From positions 12,377 to 48,293 of the forward strand of contig CABVRR010000016.1 of the NCBI GenBank assembly GCA_902500705.1: 35,917 nucleotides of DNA. Direction: 5' to 3'. Every line of letters begins with the position of its first letter. The stretch's first letter is position 1. Under the pieces are notes generated by a model, which saw only the letters and a program-made list of their open reading frames with translations, searched no databases and was not told the DNA's origin. Source of the DNA: an uncultured Nitrospira sp. GTDB taxonomy: Bacteria; Nitrospirota; Nitrospiria; Nitrospirales; Nitrospiraceae. A program made the position numbers and the translations under genes. Shown here in pieces: positions 7,698 to 14,111 of this stretch.

Positions 7698-8411
7698 ATG
7701 ACTCGAAAAATTCTGGTGGTTGAAGATGATCAAGACATTGCGCATCTTGTGCAATTTCACCTGCGTGATACGGGGTATGAGGTGGACGTGGTGCATGACG
7801 GCACGGCGGGGCTGACGCATGCGCTTGCTACATCCTATGATTTGATCGTTCTTGATCTGATGCTGCCGGGGATGGAAGGCTTGGAATTGTGCAGGACGCT
7901 GCGCACGAGCCCACAGTATAGCCCGATTCTCATGTTGACGGCGAAGTCGACGGAAATTGATCGCGTGTTTGGACTGGAGGTCGGGGCAGACGACTATCTC
8001 ACCAAGCCGTTCAGCGTGTTGGAGCTTCTGGCACGAGTGAAGGCTTTGTTTCGGCGTCTGGATGCGCTGAGATCGCAGCCCTCTCCCGCCGAGCACAAAC
8101 CGATTCAAGCGGGCGAACTGGCGATCGATGTAGGCAAGCGAAAGGTCACGCTCCGCGGGAAACCCATCGATCTGACAGCCAAAGAGTTTGATCTGCTGCT
8201 GCAGTTTGCCCAACACCCTGGCCAGGTGTATACCCGCTCAACACTCTTGGATGTGGTGTGGGGATATGCACATGAGGGCTATGAGCATACCGTGAATTCC
8301 CACATCAATCGGCTCAGAGCTAAAATTGAGCAGGATACCAGTCGTCCCCGGTACATTCTGACGGTGTGGGGGGTTGGCTATAGTTTTTCAGAGGAATGGT
8401 CGCACGAGTAG
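7698..8411 (+). CDS. OmpR/PhoB-family response regulator
   Basis: This 237-residue regulator has a receiver domain with the acidic pocket at Glu9-Asp10-Asp11, phospho-acceptor Asp53 (VLDLMLPG), switch Thr81 and Lys103 in YLTKPF. A C-terminal winged-helix DNA-binding domain follows (LTAKEFDLLLQFAQ, VNSHINRLRAKIE, WGVGYSF). ATG 7698 is chosen because GGGGAAGG ends four bases before it. The GTG at 7671 lies upstream of that site. The sensor kinase starts four bases after its stop, so the pair is co-expressed. This family binds direct repeats with an 11-bp period, the arrangement seen upstream of the beta-propeller gene at 5628-5689. Whether it is the true PhoB or another family member cannot be decided from sequence. 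Confidence 0.93.
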   Translation: MTRKILVVEDDQDIAHLVQFHLRDTGYEVDVVHDGTAGLTHALATSYDLIVLDLMLPGMEGLELCRTLRTSPQYSPILMLTAKSTEIDRVFGLEVGADDYLTKPFSVLELLARVKALFRRLDALRSQPSPAEHKPIQAGELAIDVGKRKVTLRGKPIDLTAKEFDLLLQFAQHPGQVYTRSTLLDVVWGYAHEGYEHTVNSHINRLRAKIEQDTSRPRYILTVWGVGYSFSEEWSHE

Positions 8412-8415
8412 GCGT

Positions 8416-9927
8416 ATGTTCAAGACGCTATACGGGAAACTCGTCATGGTCTTCCTCGGGCTCTTTTGCCTGGTCGGTGCCGGGGGGATTCTCTTGACTC
8501 TGTATACGACCCGACTCTATTTCCAAGAGGTCAACCAGAAGCTGAACCAAACCCTGGCCGAGCGCATGGTTTCCGAAAAGATTCTGATGCAATCCGGACA
8601 GATCAACGAGGTCGCGCTTCAGGACATGTTTCACATGCTGATGGTGATCAATCCGGGTATCGAGGTCTATTTACTCGATGCGCAGGGAGCGATCTTGACG
8701 TTTTCTGCACCTCCTGGAAAGGTGAAACGACAACGTATTTCTCTTGAGCCGGTGAACCGATTTTTATCCGGGGCTGAAGACTTTCCCATTCTCGGTGACG
8801 ATCCACGTGAGACTCACCGCCGGAAAATTTTCTCGGCGTTTCCGATTGAGTCGCTCAGCGGCGAAATCGAGGGCTACCTCTACGTGATCCTCGGCGGTGA
8901 AGAATTCGATTCGGTCGCGCAGATGCTTGAGGGGAGCTACATACTCCGCGTGAGCAGTTGGGTGGCCGCTGCGATGCTGCTGTTCACGCTCGTCACCGGA
9001 TTAGTCTTGTTTAAACTCATGACTCGTCGATTGAGAATGCTGACTCGGGCGATGGAAATGTTCAAACGGAGCAATTTTACCGAGCTTCCGGAATCGTCGC
9101 ATCAGCCGTGCAGCGGCGCAGTGCCTTCTCGGCTAGGCGATGAAATGGATGAGTTGGGAAAGACGTTTACGCAGATGGCGGATCGCATCCATCAACAGGT
9201 CGGGTTGCTCAAACAGACGGATCAATTGCGACGCGAATTAGTTGCCGATGTCTCGCATGATCTTCGCACACCGTTGACGTCGTTGCAGGGGTATCTTGAG
9301 ACCATGCTGCTCAAGGAAGGTGCATTGTCGCTCCATGAACAACGGAAATATCTTGAAGTGGCGACCGCTCAGAGCAAGCAGCTTGGAGCGTTGATCGGTG
9401 AACTCTTTGAGCTGGCCAAGCTGAATTCCCGAGAGATGACGCCGCATCGTGAACCGTTCTCTTTGGGAGAACTCGTGCAAGACGTGATTCAAAAATTTCG
9501 GTTCATCGTGGATGCACGGCGACTCAAACTTGAGGCGAACTTTGGGACGAATCTTCCCTTTGTGTCGGCGGATATTGGACTGATCGAACGGGTGCTCGAA
9601 AATCTTATCGGGAATGCCGTCCGGCACACACAGGAAGGAGGAACGGTCACCGTGGCCCTCAGCCTCGCGCAGGAGCGGATCATGACGCAGGTCATGGATA
9701 CCGGATGCGGCATTTCAGCCGAGGATCTTCCATTTATCTTTGACCGATATTATCGGACAGCGGACAGCCGGCAAGAACAATCTGCAGGCGCGGGACTTGG
9801 ACTTGCCATCGCCAAGCGGATCCTTGAGCTTCATGGAAGCGCCATTGAGGTCCAGAGTGCCCTGCATATCGGAACAACGTTTCGGTTTGCTCTGCCTCCT
9901 GCGCTCACGGTACGGCCGTCGACCTGA
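8416..9927 (+). CDS. membrane sensor histidine kinase (HAMP, HisKA, HATPase)
   Basis: This 503-residue two-helix sensor kinase has transmembrane helices at about 9-30 and 181-200. They flank a periplasmic domain of about 150 residues that is not recognised but includes YLLDAQGAILTFS, reminiscent of a PAS-like/Cache sensor. A HAMP linker (about 201-260) follows, then a HisKA domain with His281 in DVSHDLRTPL and a HATPase domain with N box NLIGNAVRH near 396-404, G1 DTGCGIS near 428 and G2 GAGLGLAIAK near 458. It should phosphorylate the response regulator four bases upstream. ATG 8416 is preferred over the in-frame TTG at 8374, which lies inside the regulator gene. The signal is unknown. PhoR-type kinases usually have a cytoplasmic PAS domain, which is absent here. 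Confidence 0.92.
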   Translation: MFKTLYGKLVMVFLGLFCLVGAGGILLTLYTTRLYFQEVNQKLNQTLAERMVSEKILMQSGQINEVALQDMFHMLMVINPGIEVYLLDAQGAILTFSAPPGKVKRQRISLEPVNRFLSGAEDFPILGDDPRETHRRKIFSAFPIESLSGEIEGYLYVILGGEEFDSVAQMLEGSYILRVSSWVAAAMLLFTLVTGLVLFKLMTRRLRMLTRAMEMFKRSNFTELPESSHQPCSGAVPSRLGDEMDELGKTFTQMADRIHQQVGLLKQTDQLRRELVADVSHDLRTPLTSLQGYLETMLLKEGALSLHEQRKYLEVATAQSKQLGALIGELFELAKLNSREMTPHREPFSLGELVQDVIQKFRFIVDARRLKLEANFGTNLPFVSADIGLIERVLENLIGNAVRHTQEGGTVTVALSLAQERIMTQVMDTGCGISAEDLPFIFDRYYRTADSRQEQSAGAGLGLAIAKRILELHGSAIEVQSALHIGTTFRFALPPALTVRPST

Positions 9928-9932
9928 GTGCG

Positions 9933-9961
9933 TTGTCATCGAAATATGATCGTTTTGTGAA
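9933..9961 (+). promoter_or_regulatory. possible second 11-bp-phased regulator site after the kinase gene
   Basis: Starting six bases after the kinase stop, TTGTCAT (9933), ATATGAT (9944) and TTGTGAA (9955) follow each other with an exact 11-bp period. The first fits NTGT(C/G)AT fully and the other two have one mismatch each. No gene start lies downstream on this strand until 10613, so its target is unclear. Chance similarity is quite possible. Confidence 0.25.
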
Positions 9962-10090
9962 TCTTCGGACAGAACGCCATGTTATCAGTGAGCGGTGGTT
10001 GAAACATCAGATAGCGAGGGGATGTGTACTATAGGGCCGGCTGAGCCATAACCACAGGGCGCGTCTATCTGAAAGCAGGTTGGCGACTCG

Positions 10091-10465
10091 TCACTGAATC
10101 GAATTGGCAAAGCCTCCTCGCGTGATTTCCGCGCGGACGCGGTCGCCGACTTTCTTCCTCCCGCGTAGGTGTTTGGTTTCGCGGCTGACATAGAGCTGGA
10201 CCTGGTTCCCTTCATAGTCTTCGACGGTGTAGGTCGCACCCGTGATGTGAGTGAGCGTACCGCCGATAATTCTCCATGCGGGACCTGGTTGTCGGTCATG
10301 TCCGTTGTTTGCGGTTCCGTCGGGTGCTTGCTTCACGGTTTCAGTGAACGAACTGGACGCAGTAGGGTTTTCATGCGCTGAGCCTTTTGCGAAGGCCGTT
10401 TCTGTCATGCCGATCATCAAGCCTCCAATCATCAGTGAACACAGCATCGTGTCCTGGTTTGTCAT
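10091..10465 (-). CDS. small secreted protein with OB-fold-like C-terminal domain, hypothetical
   Basis: This 124-residue protein has a signal peptide (MIGGLMIGMTETAFAKG, cleavage after AFA) and a low-complexity Ser/Thr/Asn-rich linker. Its C-terminal domain of about 60 residues has the pattern GGTLTHITGATYTVEDYEG followed by VQLYVSRETK and KVGDRVRAEI. That strand order resembles DUF5666/OB-fold periplasmic domains. AGGAGGG (10471-10477, minus strand) is five bases before the ATG, a very good ribosome-binding site. The function is unknown. It is transcribed away from the radical SAM operon. Its 5' leader probably includes a perfect 14-bp hairpin at 10498-10530 if transcription starts beyond 10530. 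Confidence 0.75.
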   Translation of the reverse strand: MTNQDTMLCSLMIGGLMIGMTETAFAKGSAHENPTASSSFTETVKQAPDGTANNGHDRQPGPAWRIIGGTLTHITGATYTVEDYEGNQVQLYVSRETKHLRGRKKVGDRVRAEITRGGFANSIQ

Positions 10466-10497
10466 CGCGGCCCTCCTAGCATGGTTTGAGATAGTCT

Positions 10498-10530
10498 CGT
10501 CGCTGATGGTTCAGCAAACCATCAGCGACG
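10498..10530. promoter_or_regulatory. perfect 14-bp inverted repeat between divergent genes
   Basis: CGTCGCTGATGGTT (10498-10511) and its exact reverse complement (10517-10530) flank a five-base loop. No T-run follows on either strand, so it does not look like an intrinsic terminator. It lies 33 bases upstream of the minus-strand secreted-protein gene, just ahead of its ribosome-binding site, and upstream of the radical SAM gene. It could be an operator or a 5'-leader hairpin. Confidence 0.6.
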
Positions 10531-10545
10531 TAGGAATGAAAGCTA

Positions 10546-10561
10546 TTTCTGACTTCAGAAA
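10546..10561. promoter_or_regulatory. 16-bp palindrome TTTCTGA-CT-TCAGAAA, possible operator
   Basis: Two perfect 7-bp half-sites are separated by two bases, midway between the divergent genes at 10465 (-) and 10613 (+). The size and symmetry suit a dimeric repressor or activator. The minus strand also has TTGTCAT at 10563-10569, the half-site seen upstream of the beta-propeller gene. No cognate regulator is identified. Confidence 0.35.
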
Positions 10562-10612
10562 CATGACAAGCAGTTGGGAAAAATTGCAGGGTCAACGCCT
10601 CGTGGGCAGATC

Positions 10613-11671
10613 ATGCTGATACAGATTGACGGAACAGGGGGGCACGCTACCGGGCAGGCGGATGGACTTCCACCTGGAAAGAGATCAAGGCCAAGCCTGG
10701 TTCAAGCCGTATGGGGCGGAGTGGCCAACTTGGTGTTACGGCGGCCGCTTTTGGCGATTTTCCAAGCCTGTCTTCGCTGTAACTCCGCCTGCGGATATTG
10801 CAACCTTCCCTTGAACGAAGGTCGGTACGAAATGTCGCGGCAGGAGATCAAGTCCGTCTTTGGAGATCTCTATCGGAATGGACTTCGTGCGGTATTCGTT
10901 CAAGGTGGAGAACCTCTTCTAAGACGAGGTTTAAAAGAGATACTTCATAATTTAGTTGAGGTTGGTTTCAAGGTCACGCTGATTACGAATGGGACGAAAT
11001 TGACCGCACATCTTGTCGAGGTGTTCGATCACCTCGGGGTCTCCATATCGATCAGTCTGGATACGTTGGATCGGGCCAGGTACGAACGGATTCGGGGTGC
11101 GGATCAACTCGAAGATGTTTTGGCTGGCCTCAATTTGCTGAGCCGCTACCGCCATCCAAAATTTCTGACCGCTATCGTCAGTGAGCTCAATCGAGACGAC
11201 GTCGAGGCTGTCGTCAGATTTGCACAGGAGCAAGGATTCTTGCCGGTCGTCGGAGCCTATCATTGGGATGTCGGCCTCTATGGGAAGCAAGATCAGGCAT
11301 TGATGTATGAACGGGAAAATGCACGACTCGTCTTCGAACAGTTGCTCGAGCATGATCTGCTCCCACCGGGTTATGTTCGACAATATGCCAAGGACAACAT
11401 TGCTTGGCTCAAGGGAGAATCGCTGAAGTCCTGCGACGCGGGCCGGTACAGTATCGCTATCGATGCCTCAGGGAATGTCTCGCCCTGCTTGTCGCTTCCC
11501 GCAGTCGGGAATCTGCTCCACGATTCATTCGATACCATACGTGCTCGATTCGATCGCCAAGCCATTCGATGCTGCTCCGACCGGTCGTCGTGCAATCGAG
11601 TTGATGGGCGAGTGATCGGGTCGGTGCTTCGGCACCCCGTCGCTGCCTGGAGGACACCGATCTCATGGTAA
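10613..11671 (+). CDS. radical SAM protein with SPASM/twitch-like C-terminus
   Basis: This enzyme has about 352 residues and binds a [4Fe-4S] cluster and S-adenosylmethionine through Cys56, Cys60 and Cys63 (CNSACGYC). It also has the radical-SAM barrel motifs VQGGEPLL, LITNGT and SISLDT. The C-terminal part has CDAGRYSIAIDASGNVSPC followed by clustered cysteines (RCCSDRSSC), typical of SPASM/twitch domains that hold an auxiliary cluster and often act on peptides or proteins. The exact reaction is unknown. It lacks the DUF3641 selenodomain of ArsS. ATG 10613 is the best ATG but has no clear ribosome-binding site. TTG 10574 would add 13 residues. It is the first gene of a set with DUF547, ferritin-like and glycosyltransferase genes, 16 bases from the next start. 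Confidence 0.87.
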   Translation: MLIQIDGTGGHATGQADGLPPGKRSRPSLVQAVWGGVANLVLRRPLLAIFQACLRCNSACGYCNLPLNEGRYEMSRQEIKSVFGDLYRNGLRAVFVQGGEPLLRRGLKEILHNLVEVGFKVTLITNGTKLTAHLVEVFDHLGVSISISLDTLDRARYERIRGADQLEDVLAGLNLLSRYRHPKFLTAIVSELNRDDVEAVVRFAQEQGFLPVVGAYHWDVGLYGKQDQALMYERENARLVFEQLLEHDLLPPGYVRQYAKDNIAWLKGESLKSCDAGRYSIAIDASGNVSPCLSLPAVGNLLHDSFDTIRARFDRQAIRCCSDRSSCNRVDGRVIGSVLRHPVAAWRTPISW

Positions 11672-11687
11672 TGAAGGAGGGAGTGTG

Positions 11688-12482
11688 ATGCGGTGGATCC
11701 TCATCGGGCTGGTCATGACGCTCACGGCCTGTTCCAGCGTCCCTACGTCGTTCACTCCCGTCAACCCGTTGTCGGCCGGCGATTTTGCGCATGGATTGTT
11801 GGGGCAGGTCCTCGCTACACATGTCAAAGACGGAGTGGTCGATTATCCCGGCATTCAAGAGGATGATCGACTCGCGGCGTATCTCGCACAACTGGACCGG
11901 GTTGATCCCAATGCGCTTCCTACGCGCCAGGATCGACTGGCCTTTTGGGTCAACGCCTACAATGCATGTGCCATCAAGGGCATTCTTGATCAGTATTCAC
12001 CTAGGAGCTATGTGGGACGGTATCGCTACTTCATCGGACGGGACTATCGAATTGGGGGAGCTCTCCTTAATCTTTATGATCTGGAGCGGCATGTGTTGAT
12101 CAAACAGTTTCAGGAACCACGAATTCATTTTGCCATTGTGTGCGCGTCCGCGTCGTGCCCAAAGCTCCAGTCCTGGGTTTACGAACCCGGCCGACTTGAA
12201 GACCAACTCGATCGTGTCGCCACGGCGTTCATCAACGATCCCATGAAAAATCGTTTCGATCGCAGGGGAAAAATTGCGTCGCTCTCAATGATCTTCAAAT
12301 GGTTTGAAAAAGATTTTTCGATGTCAGCGGGATCGGTGTTGGCGTATGTCGCTCGCTATATCGACGATCCGGACTTGGCACAAGAGCTCGTCCAGCCGGG
12401 GTACCGAATCGAGTTTCTTGAGTATGACTGGAGTTTGAACGGGACCCCACCCAAGGAGCGTGATCATGCTGGTACGTCCTGA
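11688..12482 (+). CDS. DUF547 domain lipoprotein
   Basis: This 264-residue protein has a lipoprotein signal peptide (lipobox LTAC, Cys15) and is therefore anchored to a membrane facing the periplasm or surface. The DUF547 domain is recognised from VDYPGIQ, the FWVNAYNAC motif near residues 86-94, LYDLERHVL and the CASASCPKL motif near 148-156. The family is of unknown function but has a papain-like look, with conserved Asn, His and Cys. AAGGAGGG at 11674-11681 is six bases before ATG 11688, so this start is preferred over GTG 11685. Its 3' end overlaps the next gene by 17 bases, with that gene's ribosome-binding site inside it. DUF547 genes recur near radical SAM and TIGR04283 glycosyltransferase genes in my recollection of bacterial genomes. 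Confidence 0.88.
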   Translation: MRWILIGLVMTLTACSSVPTSFTPVNPLSAGDFAHGLLGQVLATHVKDGVVDYPGIQEDDRLAAYLAQLDRVDPNALPTRQDRLAFWVNAYNACAIKGILDQYSPRSYVGRYRYFIGRDYRIGGALLNLYDLERHVLIKQFQEPRIHFAIVCASASCPKLQSWVYEPGRLEDQLDRVATAFINDPMKNRFDRRGKIASLSMIFKWFEKDFSMSAGSVLAYVARYIDDPDLAQELVQPGYRIEFLEYDWSLNGTPPKERDHAGTS

Positions 12483-13101
12483 TGAGAGGGTGCCGATTGC
12501 TCGGCTCCTGACGTTTTTGGAACAGGGGGAGCGTATGGCGCATGACTGCGCACGAGCTCAGGCGGCGTTGACGGATGATGCGGGACCACGCCGGTTTCTC
12601 ATCAGCCAATCACGGCAAGAAGCCATGCATGCGGTCGTGTTTCAGGGGGCGATCGCGTGGCTGGCCTCAAAACATCTTGGAGACGCGCCGTTCTTGCCGG
12701 CCTTCGAGGAATACCGAAAACTTCTCGACGAGGCGGTGAGGAGTCGTAACTTGGTTGAAACCTACCTGGCCGAGCAGGTCGTGCTCGAAGGGTTGGGCGA
12801 AGCCGTTCTCACACGTATGGAGCGAGGATTGGCCAAACGCGCGGCGCCATTCGGTCGGCTGCGCCGTATCTTGCTTCATCAAGAGCACGCGCATCACGGC
12901 TTCGGTCTTCGTCAACTGGAGCGAGCCATCGATCGTGGCGAAACAGATCGCGCGGCTCTTCGACAACAAGCACAACGCTATCTGGACTTGACCGATTCGA
13001 TGGTCTGCGCGTTGTGCGATCTCTTCGACAGCATCGATGAGGACGCGGGTGCTTGGGCTGCCGATGTCCGAACGTTTCTGCCGCAGTGGGTGGTCGCATG
13101 A
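12466..13101 (+). CDS. ferritin-like diiron four-helix protein
   Basis: This 211-residue, almost entirely helical soluble protein has spaced Glu and ExxH motifs matching a carboxylate-bridged diiron site: Glu19 or Glu22, Glu52-x-x-His55, Glu103 and Glu140-x-x-His143 (HQEHAHH). That is the ferritin/oxygenase pattern, so it may be an oxidase or oxygenase using O2, or a metal-binding protein. I do not recognise the specific family. AAGGAG at 12453-12458 supports ATG 12466 over GTG 12460. It overlaps the DUF547 gene by 17 bases, and its stop overlaps the glycosyltransferase start as ATGA. This tight coupling indicates that the three products work together. The pairing of a radical SAM enzyme and a diiron protein in one operon suggests modification of a common substrate. 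Confidence 0.7.
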   Translation: MLVRPDERVPIARLLTFLEQGERMAHDCARAQAALTDDAGPRRFLISQSRQEAMHAVVFQGAIAWLASKHLGDAPFLPAFEEYRKLLDEAVRSRNLVETYLAEQVVLEGLGEAVLTRMERGLAKRAAPFGRLRRILLHQEHAHHGFGLRQLERAIDRGETDRAALRQQAQRYLDLTDSMVCALCDLFDSIDEDAGAWAADVRTFLPQWVVA

Positions 13102-13802
13102 TCTCCGTCGTGATGCCGACCTACAATGAAGAGACCGTACTACCGGGCAACCTTCACGCGTTGTGCACGCAATCTGGGGATTATGAAGTACTGGTAGTGG
13201 ACGGAGGAAGCACCGATCGGACCCGTGAGGTGGTCATGGATTTCACCCGCAACACTCAGCACTCGAGGCTCGGAGTGGTTCGGCTCTTGACTGCCCCTAA
13301 AGGTCGTGCGTCTCAAATGAATGCCGGTGCGAAAGAAGCCCGTGGTGAATGGCTGCTCTTTCTCCATGCCGATACGGTCTTGCCGCATCGAGCCGTGCAA
13401 CGGCTGAACAAGCTTGAAGCGGACCATGACGTTCAGGCCGGTGGTTTTATGCACCGATTCTCGGGGGATGATTGGCGATTGAGGCTTATCTCCTTCCTCG
13501 ACAACTTCCGCTGTACCCGCAGCCGCATCATTTATGGTGATCAGGCGCTTTTTGTCCGCCGTGCGCTCTTTGAGCAATTGGGTGGGTTCCCCCAACAACC
13601 GATCCTGGAAGATGTTGTCTTTTGTGAACGGCTTATCAGAGTGACCACCCCGTTGTTGCTCACCCCTCCGGTGGTCACTGATTCCCGCAAGTTCATCAAG
13701 ATGGGGATTTGGAGCAGCTTTATCCGTGTCCTGCTGATCATTCTCCATGTCGAGTTCCGTGTACCGGTCCTTCCTAGAGCGTTTTTTCAGGACATACGGT
13801 AA
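13098..13802 (+). CDS. family 2 glycosyltransferase, TIGR04283-like (rSAM/selenodomain-associated)
   Basis: This 234-residue GT-A fold glycosyltransferase opens with ISVVMPTYNEE. VVDGGSTDRT follows and then FLHADTVLP, which includes the metal-binding DxD-like element. The diagnostic YGDQALFVRR, GGFPQQPILED and DSRKF blocks come next, and the C-terminus is hydrophobic. This pattern matches the small TIGR04283 family, named for its association with radical SAM/selenodomain genes and annotated in arsenosugar biosynthesis contexts. The donor and acceptor are unknown. The ATG lies in an ATGA overlap with the diiron protein stop. The partner nucleotidyltransferase TIGR04282 and the ArsS selenodomain are not in the window, so an arsenosugar role is not established. 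It is the last gene of the operon. Confidence 0.85.
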   Translation: MISVVMPTYNEETVLPGNLHALCTQSGDYEVLVVDGGSTDRTREVVMDFTRNTQHSRLGVVRLLTAPKGRASQMNAGAKEARGEWLLFLHADTVLPHRAVQRLNKLEADHDVQAGGFMHRFSGDDWRLRLISFLDNFRCTRSRIIYGDQALFVRRALFEQLGGFPQQPILEDVVFCERLIRVTTPLLLTPPVVTDSRKFIKMGIWSSFIRVLLIILHVEFRVPVLPRAFFQDIR

Positions 13803-14098
13803 AGATTCCTTCTTCAAAGTGAAAAACAGCTGTTATTTCATACGCAATCGTTCCATTTTTCGTAAGACCGAAACGTTTCTAGCTATTCGTGCATAGGCAC
13901 CTCTTCTCAACAATAAGACATTCTTGGACTCGAAGCGGTGGAATACATGAAAACTCTCGGTACAGTGCGGAAATTCCATTTGGATTGGTTTCGCGAGTAA
14001 CGGGAGTGAGATTAGTATCAGATCCCATTTCCGTATGACCATTCCGCTGTCGCTGCTTGAAGAGTGCTAGCGACATGTCCTGTCCATCAGGACCCTGC
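13803..14098. other. non-coding gap between the glycosyltransferase and DHH-CBS genes
   Basis: This stretch of about 300 bases looks more AT-rich than its neighbours and contains no convincing gene. A short minus-strand frame (13833-14042) has no ribosome-binding site or recognisable family. A 10-bp palindrome AACAGCTGTT lies at 13825-13834, shortly after the glycosyltransferase stop, without a loop or T-run. The far right end carries the promoter of the next gene. Confidence 0.6.
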
Positions 14099-14111
14099 TA
14101 GAATGTGGGCA
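14096..14111 (+). promoter_or_regulatory. extended -10 promoter, probable leaderless start
   Basis: TGC-TAGAAT (TG at 14096-14097, hexamer 14099-14104) matches the extended -10 consensus. The ATG follows after six bases, where transcription would begin. No Shine-Dalgarno sequence precedes the ATG, and no clear -35 box is visible. Confidence 0.5.

Noticed and set aside
13825-13834. Palindrome AACAGCTGTT after the glycosyltransferase gene as a terminator
   Set aside because: It has no loop and no T-run, and a 10-bp palindrome is expected by chance at this scale.
13833-14042. 69-residue minus-strand frame in the 13803-14110 gap
   Set aside because: It has no ribosome-binding site or family and lies in an AT-rich intergenic stretch where short frames arise by chance.
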